Source: Nitrospinota bacterium (lineage in GTDB: Bacteria > Nitrospinota_A > UBA7883 > JACRGQ01). Taken from it: a stretch of 64,000 bases of DNA. The translations under genes and the position numbers were made by a program. The notes beneath the pieces were generated by a model. The model was not told where the DNA came from. It saw only the letters and a list, made by a program, of their open reading frames with translations, and ran no database searches. Shown here one piece after another: positions 1-7,799 of this stretch. Position 1 is the first letter of the stretch, and every line of letters starts with the position of its first letter. Where the stretch lies: contig JACRGQ010000042.1 in NCBI GenBank assembly GCA_016217735.1, positions 1-64,000 of the forward strand, given 5' to 3'.

Positions 1-1088
1 TCCTCCTTGCGTTCGGCCAGCGATGGCATCTTTATCCGCACCACGTTGAGGCGGTAAAAAAGGTCTTCGCGGAACTTTTTTTCCTCGACCAGTTTTTCCA
101 AATCCTTGTTGGTGGCCGCCACCACGCGCACATCCACCTTTATCGGATGAATGCCGCCGACGCGGTTGAACGCCCCTTCCTGCAACACCCGCAGAAGCTT
201 CACCTGCATGCCCGGCGTTGTCTCGCCGATTTCATCAAGGAAGATGGTGCCGCCGTGCGCCGCCTCGAACAGGCCGGCTTTTTGGCTGTCCGCGCCGGTG
301 AAGGAGCCTTTTTCGTACCCGAAAAGCTCCGATTCCAGCAGCGTCTCGGTCAACGCGCCGCAGTTAACGGCGACGTAAGGGGAACTTTTGCGGGGGCTGG
401 TGTTATGGATGAAACGGGCGATCAGCTCTTTGCCGGTGCCGCTTTCGCCGGTGATCAGCACCGTGGCGGATGAGTGCGCCACTTTGCTGGCATCGCCGAC
501 CACCTTTTTCAACGCCAGGCTTTCCCCGATAATGGTGAATTTTTCACCTAGCTCTTCCTTGAGCCTCTTATTCTCCTGATTGACGTTGGTATACACCTGC
601 GCTTTCAGGATGGCCGCCGCGGCCACTTCGCTGAACGCAATCAGCATTTCCAGGTCTTCCTGGCCCAACACCTCGCCGTTGGCGCGGTCGATGATCTCGA
701 TCACCCCTAAAATCTTCTCTCCCACCTTCAGCGGAGCGCACGCGATGGAGTTGGTATCGAATCCGATGGCGGAAGATATCTTGTTATTCCAGCGGGGGTC
801 CTCCTTCACATCGGTCACCAGCAACGGCTTGCCGTTCTCCGCCACCCAACCGGCGATCCCTTCCCCCTTGTCCAGTTCGTACAGCTTTACTTCTTCCTTT
901 TTATCGCCCGTGACGATATGGAAAAAAAGCTTGCCGCTCTTATCATCCTTCAGGAGCAATGAACTCGCCTTTGCGTTCATTATTTTTGTGGCTGTAACGA
1001 TAATAACGTCCAACAGATTATCCAAATCGATCGTTGCCGTAACAATCTCGGATATATCCTTGAATATTTTTATACGATTGTCAGCCAT
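1..1088 (-). CDS. Sigma-54-dependent transcriptional activator, GAF + AAA+ (3' end outside window)
   Basis: Partial gene running off the left edge; 362 codons are visible. Residues about 1-160 read as a GAF sensor domain and a short linker follows. The AAA+ sigma-54 activator domain starts near residue 175, with Walker A GESGTGKE (about 204-211), the sigma-54 contact loop GSFTGA (about 241-246, a variant of GAFTGA) and Walker B TIFLDE (about 261-266). A C-terminal Fis-type DNA-binding domain is expected beyond the edge. Such proteins remodel sigma-54 RNA polymerase at enhancer-dependent promoters, and rpoN is in this window. The start is the ATG at 1088 with GGAGG 12 bases upstream, a long spacing. 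Family is certain; ligand and targets are unknown. Confidence 0.93.
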   Translation of the reverse strand, partial: MADNRIKIFKDISEIVTATIDLDNLLDVIIVTATKIMNAKASSLLLKDDKSGKLFFHIVTGDKKEEVKLYELDKGEGIAGWVAENGKPLLVTDVKEDPRWNNKISSAIGFDTNSIACAPLKVGEKILGVIEIIDRANGEVLGQEDLEMLIAFSEVAAAAILKAQVYTNVNQENKRLKEELGEKFTIIGESLALKKVVGDASKVAHSSATVLITGESGTGKELIARFIHNTSPRKSSPYVAVNCGALTETLLESELFGYEKGSFTGADSQKAGLFEAAHGGTIFLDEIGETTPGMQVKLLRVLQEGAFNRVGGIHPIKVDVRVVAATNKDLEKLVEEKKFREDLFYRLNVVRIKMPSLAERKE

Positions 1089-1121
1089 GAGCTTATTTTT
1101 CCTCCATTTGTGTGCATATTA

Positions 1122-2252
1122 TCACACCTTTGAGAATTCAAGGAGGACGTTATCCAAATAGTGTATCCCTTTTTTACTTAGCTTTAACGATGAATCGGTA
1201 ACTGTTATATACTTTTCTTCTCGAAGCTTGGCGAGAGGCTTTTCAAAGCGCTCCTTGAAATTCATATTTAATGCGTTACTTAACTCTTTAAATGTTACAT
1301 CATTGTTTATTAATCGCAAACGCATAAGCAAGTAATCGATTATGCGCGCCTTTTCATCTGTAAATATCTCCTTAAAAGCATATCCTTTGCTTTCGATAAG
1401 ATGCATATATTCTTCCACCTCGTCCGGGTTTGCCAGCCGTTTGCCGTTGATGAAAGAATGCGCCCCGCTCCCCAATCCCAAAAACGGTTTTCCCAGCCAG
1501 TAAGCGGTATTGTGGCGGCATTCGCGTCCGGGCAGGGCGTAGTTTGATATCTCATAGTGACGGTACCCGGCCTCTTCCAGCGCGGCGGTTATGGCTTCAC
1601 TCATTTCGTATGTTTCGTCATCATCCGGCAATCCCGCCGTTCCATCGCACACCATTTTTTCCAGCGGGGTTCCCTCCTCCAAAATCAGTTGGTAGGCGGA
1701 AATATGTTCCGGCCGCAGATCAAGCAACGTCCGCAAATCATCTTTCAAGCCGGCCATTGTCTGCCCCGGAAGGCCGTACATGAGGTCGAGCGAGACGTTA
1801 TCAAACCCCGCGGCCCGCGCCGTGGCAAAGGTCTCCCGCGCGGCGGCGGAGGTATGGCTTCGTCCAATGATTTTTAGCAGGTGGCCGCTGAAGCTTTGCA
1901 CGCCAATGCTCAATCGGTTTACCCCGTTCCGGCGCCACAGTTCAAAAAGTCCTTCCGAAGCCGCCCCGGGATTTGCCTCAACGGTAAATTCGGCCCCCTC
2001 CTCAATGCTAAAGTGTCCCGCTATCCCCCTCAGTACCCTTTCCATAAGCTGCGCGGAAAGGTAGGATGGCGTTCCGCCCCCTATATAGACCGTCGGCGCC
2101 GCCAACCGCGGGGCGGCGTCCATTTCCCGCTCCAAAGCAGCCGTATACGGCTCCATCAGGCGCTCAATTCCGGCAAACGAAGCAAAATCGCAATAAACGC
2201 ACTTGGAGCGGCAAAACGGGATGTGGATGTATAAGGACGCCTTTTCCAGCAT
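1122..2252 (-). CDS. hemW: HemW-type radical SAM protein (heme chaperone)
   Basis: Radical SAM enzyme of the HemN/HemW family. The [4Fe-4S] motif C-x3-C-x2-C is at Cys14, 18 and 21 and is followed by DF. The fourth cysteine typical of true HemN is absent, and the HNTAYW motif typical of HemW is present near residue 255. HemW is thought to deliver heme to membrane targets and is not itself a coproporphyrinogen dehydrogenase. The start chosen is the ATG at 2252, close to the conserved YIHIPFC. An open frame extends upstream to a TTG at 2294 and a GTG at 2291, behind AGGTGATC, so the N-terminus may be 13-14 residues longer. The leader there is a tandem duplication. The gene ends 33 bases from the start of the sigma-54 activator. 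Confidence 0.92.
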   Translation of the reverse strand: MLEKASLYIHIPFCRSKCVYCDFASFAGIERLMEPYTAALEREMDAAPRLAAPTVYIGGGTPSYLSAQLMERVLRGIAGHFSIEEGAEFTVEANPGAASEGLFELWRRNGVNRLSIGVQSFSGHLLKIIGRSHTSAAARETFATARAAGFDNVSLDLMYGLPGQTMAGLKDDLRTLLDLRPEHISAYQLILEEGTPLEKMVCDGTAGLPDDDETYEMSEAITAALEEAGYRHYEISNYALPGRECRHNTAYWLGKPFLGLGSGAHSFINGKRLANPDEVEEYMHLIESKGYAFKEIFTDEKARIIDYLLMRLRLINNDVTFKELSNALNMNFKERFEKPLAKLREEKYITVTDSSLKLSKKGIHYLDNVLLEFSKV

Positions 2253-2270
2253 CTGGTTAATATTTTCACC

Positions 2271-2320
2271 GATCACCCCAAAACCAGCCACCAATGATCA
2301 CCTGAAAACCAGCCAGTTAA
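2271..2320. repeat. 25-bp tandem duplication at the hemW start
   Basis: Two adjacent 25-bp units (2271-2295 and 2296-2320) agree in about 20 positions and share the core GATCACC-nn-AAAACCAGCCA. On the hemW strand each copy carries a ribosome-binding-like string (AGGTGATC or GGGGTGATC), so the duplication creates two possible initiation regions for hemW. Confidence 0.6.
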
Positions 2321-2348
2321 TGTGCAACGGTCTTGCGGCCGTCGTTTT

Positions 2349-3827
2349 TTAAACACCCTCGATAAACGCATCGCGGAGCAGTTTACTCTGCCTGTCAAAT
2401 GCCTGCCTGGGGTTCTTGGGATCTTTCATAAGGGCGATCTCTTGAGTGATTAGCCGGGCAAGGTTCAACGTATGGGTATCCGCCCTTGAGGACTCTCTCT
2501 TGTAAAGTGGATGGTCGCGGTTCAAATAAATTGTCGTGTCCTCGGTAAAAACTTCGGGGCCGTTCTCCCCGAAGCTGTCAACAACGCAAGAAACGCCGGT
2601 ATCCCCAAACTTTATTTTTTTTATGATGGCGTTTGGGGTAAGGCTTTTCACCTTTGGTTTCTTTTTTCTTTTCTTGGGGGGTTCCTTTTGTTGTTCCGCG
2701 GGAGTTACGTCTTGTGTGGAAACGCCCCCGTTCGTTTCGGGGGTTATGGCCGGGGTGCCGGATCCTTTCGTCCGCTCCCCGACGGGGAACGCGCCAAATG
2801 GCGACAGGTCCGGGTTTGCCGCAAGAGCCTTGTAAATCCTTTGTAAGGCATCCTTCAGCACCCTGCTGATCTTTCGACCCTCGGTTTTTGTGGTCAACTT
2901 GTGTATATAGGTTTTTATCCCCTCCATGACCACAAGCATGGCGCGGTTGAATTCTTTGTATTCGTCGGAGTCTTTTAAAAAACCCGTTCTATCGCTCGTA
3001 ATGGGAAGGAAATCGGCGTTGACTTCGCCCCTGACCCTGACAAAAACCTTTCCCCACGTTTCCATCCCGAAAAGCTCTCTCTTGACCGTAACCTGCTTGA
3101 CCTTGACCTCTATTCCAGGTTCGGTCGAAAGGATCGCCGTTTCCGCGACTATTATTATTTCTCCGGTAATGATTCCAAAGGAGGTTCCTTCGAGGACGGG
3201 AATTTTATGTCCCGACAAGCTCTTGGGCGTCACGGTGTTATTGTTTATTTTGACACGGAAATGCGGGGCTTTAATCGGAGTTCCCTCGACAATTTTCCCC
3301 TCTATGTCTTTCGGGTCGAACCTTTTTTCCATTCCGGACAGGATTACGGTGGTGCCGTTTTCCTTTCTGAAATCCGGGGGAAGTATCTCAAGGGGGAGTT
3401 TCCACTCGTTTTTGCCGCTTTCCCAAATTTCCTTGTCAAATACGACCCTAGCGACAAAATCGTCCTTTTTAGTGAGAACCTCGAAACGTTTGCAGACGGA
3501 AAGGCTTGCGAACTTTCCGATTCCGAACATTCCTATCCTGTCCCTCCCGTGTATGGGAGATTTTGGGGAATTTAATTTGTTCTGCGAACCAATGTTGAAA
3601 TACTGCGTTAGACCGTTCATGTCCATTCCGCTTCCGTTGTCCCTTACCTCAATGGAATCATCGCCGGTAATTACGTTGACCAAAGTCGCATCGGCATCAT
3701 AGGCGTTGTTGGCCAGTTCACGGACAAATTCGATACTTTCCGCGTACAGCCTTTCCCCTATGGTTGTGATGTGGCTTTTATCAATCGTTACGGGAACGAA
3801 TTGCGGCAGGTTGCCAGTGTCGCTCAT
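2349..3827 (-). CDS. GHKL (Hsp90/MORC-like) ATPase, orphan
   Basis: 492-residue protein with an N-terminal GHKL ATPase fold. The N box has RELANNAYDADA (about residues 36-47), with Glu37 as likely general base and Asn40/41 as Mg ligands. The G1 box is DNGSGM (63-68) and the G2-like loop is GMFGIGKFA (99-107). The middle region contains SDRTGFL, as in Hsp90/MORC-type S5 domains. A lysine-rich linker near residue 390 (KKRKKKPK) separates a C-terminal region I do not recognise. Prokaryotic MORC-like ATPases are often tied to restriction or other DNA-conflict systems, but no partner gene lies beside this one. By eye it is more AT-rich than its neighbours, which suggests acquisition. No strong ribosome-binding site precedes the ATG at 3827. 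Confidence 0.8.
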   Translation of the reverse strand: MSDTGNLPQFVPVTIDKSHITTIGERLYAESIEFVRELANNAYDADATLVNVITGDDSIEVRDNGSGMDMNGLTQYFNIGSQNKLNSPKSPIHGRDRIGMFGIGKFASLSVCKRFEVLTKKDDFVARVVFDKEIWESGKNEWKLPLEILPPDFRKENGTTVILSGMEKRFDPKDIEGKIVEGTPIKAPHFRVKINNNTVTPKSLSGHKIPVLEGTSFGIITGEIIIVAETAILSTEPGIEVKVKQVTVKRELFGMETWGKVFVRVRGEVNADFLPITSDRTGFLKDSDEYKEFNRAMLVVMEGIKTYIHKLTTKTEGRKISRVLKDALQRIYKALAANPDLSPFGAFPVGERTKGSGTPAITPETNGGVSTQDVTPAEQQKEPPKKRKKKPKVKSLTPNAIIKKIKFGDTGVSCVVDSFGENGPEVFTEDTTIYLNRDHPLYKRESSRADTHTLNLARLITQEIALMKDPKNPRQAFDRQSKLLRDAFIEGV

Positions 3828-3984
3828 TATTTCAATATTCTACCCCGATTTTTTCGCCCCAGAAAAGCTATTTGATGCCAACACTTACCAAGGAACTCGT
3901 TAGTATGTCTGGGTGCCGTACCCTTGCGGGGTATCTCCGTTCCTCCTTCCGCAGGCTTTGCCGCCGCATATTTATTCCGCCATT

Positions 3985-4080
3985 CCCGGGTCACCCCGTG
4001 CCGCGGCACTGGGCCGGCATGTTTGGCACATTGTGGCAATGGCAGGCAAAATTGCCTACCCTGCCGAAGTAAAATTGGAA
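3985..4080. repeat. Palindromic intergenic repeat in the 349-base gap 3828-4176
   Basis: The gap between the GHKL gene and the cyclase gene holds no convincing gene. It contains the perfect palindrome GTGCCGCGGCAC (3998-4009) and the hairpin AGGCAA-aa-TTGCCT (4044-4057). Read on the minus strand, the CGGCAGGGTAGGCAAT string matches one in the repeat at 26.4 kb, so this is probably a fragment of the same element family. A TATAAT at 4139-4144 could be the -10 box for the cyclase gene, but its -35 match is poor. Confidence 0.55.
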
Positions 4081-4176
4081 TCCGGGATAAAGCGGAGTCC
4101 CCCCAAAAAAACACTCACAGATAACGCCTGTTTATTTATATAATTCTTGGTTGATGGCTAATGTATATGGAATGGC

Positions 4177-5721
4177 ATGAGCGAAGAACCTAAGAAACCC
4201 GGCGACGGGGATATGGAGACCGACCCCACCGCGTCGATGTCCGGCGATCTTGGCCGTCTTCTGGAAGAGCGCGAACGGCTGGACGAGCTTTTACGCAACA
4301 AATACACGAAGAACATAACGGTGATGTTCACCGACATGAAGGGTTCCACCGCCCTCGCGGAAACCGAGGGCAACTTCGCGGCGCGTTTCTTGATCGAACA
4401 GCATAACAAAATCGTCTTCCCGATAATCGAGCAGCAACACGGCCATCTGGTGAAAACAATGGGGGACGGCACACTCTCCTGGTTCGACGCGCCGCAGGAC
4501 GCCGTCCGCTGCGGCATTCAAATCCAAAAAAGCGTCGCCGAGTTTAACAAAGCCAAAAACCCCAAAGTGCCGATCCAGGTGCGCATCGGGATACACATCG
4601 GGCAGGGGCTTGTGGAAAAAAAGGATATTTACGGCGATGTGGTGAATGTGGCTTCCCGCATAGAAACGCAGGGCAACCCCGGCGAAGTGTACCTTTCGGA
4701 GGATACCTACAACGCGCTGGCGGACAAAGACGAGATTTACTGCTCTTTCCAGAAACTTACTTCGCTCAAGGGTAAAAAGGAGCCGTTCAGGATTTTTAAG
4801 GCGTTCTGGATTCCGGAAGAGATCGCGGAAGACAAAAAAGCCCCTAAAGCGTTCACTGTGGAAGAGAAGAAAAAAGCGGCGTCCACCAGTTCCATACTCA
4901 CCCAGAGCCAGATGTTCAAATTCCAAAAAAGCTCGAAAGAGGTGGCTGCGGAAACCGGCGCCATCGGACCGAGCATCGTGATCGAAGAGGCCGACCGCGG
5001 CAAACGGATCGTTCACCTCAACCAGCCCGAAACGGTTATTGGCCGCGCGCCGGACAGCGATGTGGTGCTGGACGAAAGCTATATTTCCCGCCACCATGCC
5101 AAAATAACGCTGGAAAACGGAAAGTATTTTATCGAAGACCTCGGCAGCCGCATCGGCACCACCATCAACGGCGGGCAAGTGACGAAAAAGGAACTGGCCT
5201 TCGGCGATGAAATCTCGCTGGGGGAAATCCGCATCACCTTTGTGGCGCCCACCGGCGGCCATAAGGGAGCGGTTTCGCCGGACGGAGACGAGGCCGCCGC
5301 AACGATGGTCATGGGAGCGATGACAAAAAAATTCAAGCTCGTGGCCCTCGGGCCGGACAAGGAGTTCCATGAATTCCAGGTTTCCGGCGAAGAAAAGGTT
5401 ATCGGCCGCCACGAAGAGGCCCAGATACGCCTGAGCGACAACCTCGTAAGCCGCCGCCACGCCAAGATATGGGAGGAGAACGGCCAGGTATTCATCGAGG
5501 ATATGGGATCCAACAACGGCACGCTGGTGGACGGCCAAATCATTCCGAAAGCGGAACCGGTCATTCTGCACGAAAAAACGCTGGTCACCATCTGCTCGTA
5601 CCGGCTTGTGCTGCTGAATGTTCTCGACAAGCCGGTTCCGGAAATGTTCACCTCCACCTCTCCCACCGCCTCCCTGGTCAGCAAAATGAAGGGCCTGTGG
5701 GACAGCAAAGGCTCGAAGTAA
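4177..5721 (+). CDS. Class III adenylate cyclase with two C-terminal FHA domains
   Basis: 514 residues. A class III cyclase catalytic domain spans about 44-215: metal-binding aspartates in FTDMKGST (Asp53) and MGDG (Asp97), substrate-selecting Lys93 and Asp150 as in ATP-using enzymes, and transition-state residues Asn157 and Arg161 in VNVASR. This predicts cAMP synthesis. After a charged linker come two forkhead-associated domains, about 285-360 (IGRAPDSD, SRHHAKI) and about 395-475 (IGRHEEAQ, SRRHAKI, GSNNGT). FHA domains bind phosphothreonine peptides, so activity may respond to Ser/Thr phosphorylation, but no kinase gene is in the window. There is no signal peptide or membrane segment. The 3' end overlaps the next gene by 25 bases. 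Confidence 0.92.
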   Translation: MSEEPKKPGDGDMETDPTASMSGDLGRLLEERERLDELLRNKYTKNITVMFTDMKGSTALAETEGNFAARFLIEQHNKIVFPIIEQQHGHLVKTMGDGTLSWFDAPQDAVRCGIQIQKSVAEFNKAKNPKVPIQVRIGIHIGQGLVEKKDIYGDVVNVASRIETQGNPGEVYLSEDTYNALADKDEIYCSFQKLTSLKGKKEPFRIFKAFWIPEEIAEDKKAPKAFTVEEKKKAASTSSILTQSQMFKFQKSSKEVAAETGAIGPSIVIEEADRGKRIVHLNQPETVIGRAPDSDVVLDESYISRHHAKITLENGKYFIEDLGSRIGTTINGGQVTKKELAFGDEISLGEIRITFVAPTGGHKGAVSPDGDEAAATMVMGAMTKKFKLVALGPDKEFHEFQVSGEEKVIGRHEEAQIRLSDNLVSRRHAKIWEENGQVFIEDMGSNNGTLVDGQIIPKAEPVILHEKTLVTICSYRLVLLNVLDKPVPEMFTSTSPTASLVSKMKGLWDSKGSK

Positions 5722-6434
5722 CACTTCCCGCCGCGCTCGCCAACGTGGGAATCGTCCTGGACCGCACCCGCCACGCGGCCAACATCGGCGCGGTCTGCCG
5801 CGTGATGAAAAATCTCGGCTTTTCCAACCTGCATTTGGTGAACCCGACCGAATACGGTCACCTCGCCGCCATACGGATGATCCGGGGAGCGGAGGATATT
5901 CTGGAAAACGCCGCAATCAGCCCCGCTTTCCCCGAAGCGGTCGGCGGTTATCATATCGCCTTCGCCGCCAGCCACCGGATGAAGCGGGGGGAGTCGCTCG
6001 ACATTGCCGCCGCCGCGCGGGAAATCGCCGCCCTCGCGCGCGGCAACCGGGTGGCGGTGGTTTTCGGATCGGAAAAATTCGGGCTCACGCGCGAAGACCT
6101 TGACCGGTGCGGCAAAGTGCTCGCCATACCGTCCAATCCCGGCTTCCCCTCCATCAACCTCGCGCAGGCGGTGGCGATGGTCTGCCTTGAAGTGCGCCTT
6201 TGCATGGACGGCCAGCCGGGCCGCGAAACCGCCGCTCCAATAATCAACCTCCCCATCGCGGAACGGGACAGATTTTACCAGGAACTGTTCGCCCTCTTTG
6301 CCGAACTGGGCATGGGCGCGCCGTCCGTGCCGGAAAAGCTGAAGGACATCTTCGACCGGGCCAATCTCGACGCGCGCGAACAAAACCTTTTCTACGGACT
6401 GATAAAGGAAGTGCGGCGGCTCAAACGTAATTAG
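5697..6434 (+). CDS. trmJ: TrmJ-like tRNA 2'-O-methyltransferase (SpoU/TrmH superfamily)
   Basis: SPOUT-fold RNA methyltransferase of about 245 residues, the usual size for TrmJ, which 2'-O-methylates position 32 of tRNAs. Motif 1 is NIGAVCRVMKNLGF near residue 25. The SAM-binding knot is VFGSEKFGLT near 125, followed by IPSNPGFPSINLAQAV. The C-terminal helical extension fits the TrmJ group. The start is the GTG at 5697 (GAAGG four bases upstream), inside the end of the cyclase gene; a later GTG at 5742 would cut into the fold. Two tRNA genes follow directly. Assignment to TrmJ over other TrmH-family enzymes is likely but not proven. Confidence 0.85.
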   Translation: MGQQRLEVTLPAALANVGIVLDRTRHAANIGAVCRVMKNLGFSNLHLVNPTEYGHLAAIRMIRGAEDILENAAISPAFPEAVGGYHIAFAASHRMKRGESLDIAAAAREIAALARGNRVAVVFGSEKFGLTREDLDRCGKVLAIPSNPGFPSINLAQAVAMVCLEVRLCMDGQPGRETAAPIINLPIAERDRFYQELFALFAELGMGAPSVPEKLKDIFDRANLDAREQNLFYGLIKEVRRLKRN

Positions 6435-6438
6435 AATT

Positions 6439-6467
6439 TTGCCGTAACCGCCGTTATGCGTTATTGT
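6439..6467 (+). promoter_or_regulatory. Predicted sigma-70 promoter of tRNA-Pro
   Basis: TTGCCG (6439-6444), 17-base spacer, TATTGT (6462-6467). It ends 17 bases before the mature tRNA, a plausible spacing for a short 5' leader. Confidence 0.6.
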
Positions 6468-6484
6468 AATGCCTGCCACGGATA

Positions 6485-6561
6485 CGGGATGTAGCGCAGC
6501 TGGCTAGCGCACCTGCTTTGGGAGCAGGGGGTCGCCGGTTCGAATCCGGCCATCCCGACCA
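6485..6561 (+). tRNA. tRNA-Pro (anticodon TGG)
   Basis: 77-nt cloverleaf with encoded CCA. Acceptor CGGGATG (6485-6491) pairs with CATCCCG (6551-6557). The anticodon stem is CCTGC/GCAGG with loop TTTGGGA, giving anticodon TGG at 6519-6521. The T arm contains GGTTCGAATCC. Confidence 0.97.
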
Positions 6562-6700
6562 ATTCAGGCATTGTGAAAATTCAGGGGCGATTGGCCGTTC
6601 GTTCCAATTTTTTCCGCAGACAAAGCAAGTTTTTCGCCACGCGCCGCACCACCCAAGGGTTCTTCCGCAAAACTTCTCCGGCATGGACGAAGAAAAATGT

Positions 6701-6729
6701 TTGACAAGACAAACGTGTATCGTTACTCT
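6701..6729 (+). promoter_or_regulatory. Predicted sigma-70 promoter of tRNA-Ala
   Basis: Consensus TTGACA (6701-6706), 17-base spacer and TACTCT (6724-6729). Transcription would begin about 30 bases before tRNA-Ala. Confidence 0.75.
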
Positions 6730-6765
6730 GTAGCTTCGTTTCGTGAGAAGCGAAAATCGCTGGTT

Positions 6766-6841
6766 GGGGCTGTAGCGCAGTTGGGAGCGCGCTTGAATGG
6801 CATTCAAGAGGCCGGGGGTTCGATTCCCCCCAGCTCCACCA
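6766..6841 (+). tRNA. tRNA-Ala (anticodon GGC)
   Basis: 76-nt cloverleaf with encoded CCA. Acceptor GGGGCTG (6766-6772) pairs with CAGCTCC (6831-6837) with one G-T pair. The anticodon stem is CTTGA/TCAAG with loop ATGGCAT, giving anticodon GGC at 6799-6801. Its 3' end is repeated about 200 bases downstream. Confidence 0.97.
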
Positions 6842-6884
6842 TATTTTTACCATTGTTCATGCTAAATCCAACGACTTCGCTTTA

Positions 6885-7042
6885 CCCCCAATCAATGGGG
6901 GGGGATCGAAAGTGAGCTTGCTTACGCGACCGGCAAGGGAGCGTTTCCGTGCATGGAGGCACGGAAAGTAAGCGAATCGGGGCCGATGGAGCGGCAACGT
7001 GATGTTGCCGCGAACAGTGGCCATCCCCCCCAGATCCACCAT
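6885..7042 (+). other. Structured element behind tRNA-Ala ending in a copy of the tRNA 3' end
   Basis: This segment holds no gene but much base-pairing potential: TTTCCGTGC (6944-6952) with GCACGGAAA (6959-6967), enclosed by GCTTAC/GTAAGC; GCGGCAAC (6991-6998) with GTTGCCGC (7004-7011); and a G run (6897-6904) that can pair either with CCCCC (6885-6889) or with the C run at 7025-7031. It ends in CCCCCCCAGATCCACCAT (7025-7042), which repeats the last bases of tRNA-Ala and its flank (6826-6842) with one substitution and one extra C. This looks like a tRNA-end duplication as left by site-specific integration, or a processed structured RNA. No integrase is nearby. Confidence 0.5.
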
Positions 7043-7165
7043 TAATTTGTGGCCTGCTCCGGCTTTCGTCTTGAACCGTAAAATAAGGTTCGTATGGCCT
7101 CGGTTGATAGCCGAAGGATGGTTTGAGCAGCCACCTCAGGGGAGGGTGGTTGGGCGGCGTTTTTT

Positions 7166-7699
7166 TTAGATGGCGTCTTTAACGTAGGCGGCGAGATATT
7201 TCTGCCAGCTTTTGATGAAGCTTTCAGGCACGGTGGGGGGATGGTTCGAAAACGTGATGAACTTTGGCACATACGGTTTCCGGATAAGCCGCATGCCGGT
7301 GTCGCCGATCAGGCGGTTTCCTTTTTTCAGGTTGCACTTTTTGCAGGCAGCCACCACGTTCAGCCAACTGATGCCGCCGCCGAGCGAGCGGGGGACGATG
7401 TGATCCATGGTCATATCCTCTTCGGTCTGGCCGCAGTACTGGCAGGTGCGCCGGTCGCGCCGGAGGATGTTTTTTTTGCTGAACGCGACCATTCCCCAGT
7501 TGGGGATGCGGACATGGCGCTTGAGGCGGATGACGGTGGGGCAGGCCATTTGGCCGCTGAAGGAGCGGAGCACGACGCCGTCGCTTTCGATCTGCTCGGC
7601 GCGTTCGGCCAGCAGCATGCTCACGGCGCGGCGCGCCGGGGTAAAGTGCAGCGGCTCGAACGTGTTGTTCAGCACCAGTACCTTTAGCCGTTCAATCAT
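7166..7699 (-). CDS. HNH endonuclease family protein
   Basis: 177-residue HNH protein. The zinc-binding and catalytic core lies at about 85-125: CQYCG, then MDHIVPRSLGG (the conserved Asp-His), then NVVAACKKCNLKKGN. The N-terminus (VLNNTFEPLHF) is typical of a widespread free-standing bacterial HNH family, and it is not an intron- or intein-type nuclease. Biological role unknown. The start at 7699 lacks a clear ribosome-binding site. The 3' side faces the structured element behind tRNA-Ala. Confidence 0.88.
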   Translation of the reverse strand: MIERLKVLVLNNTFEPLHFTPARRAVSMLLAERAEQIESDGVVLRSFSGQMACPTVIRLKRHVRIPNWGMVAFSKKNILRRDRRTCQYCGQTEEDMTMDHIVPRSLGGGISWLNVVAACKKCNLKKGNRLIGDTGMRLIRKPYVPKFITFSNHPPTVPESFIKSWQKYLAAYVKDAI

Positions 7700-7799
7700 T
7701 GTGGCGTATGTCTTTCCCTCAAAAGTTATATCACCACGCAGAATTGTATTTTGACAGGGCCGCGCCTGTCAACGTCGGCGGGAAGGGGGGGCGGGGAGG

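Noticed and set aside
3827-4114. 95-codon minus-strand frame upstream of the GHKL gene
   Set aside because: It runs through the palindromic repeat, has no motif and no start signal.
4291-5916. 541-codon open frame antisense to the adenylate cyclase
   Set aside because: Shadow frame; the plus-strand cyclase and FHA motifs are unmistakable.
7100-7165. Possible terminator (CCACCTC...GGGTGG then T8) after tRNA-Ala element
   Set aside because: The T run begins 12 bases after an imperfect stem, so it does not fit an intrinsic terminator well.
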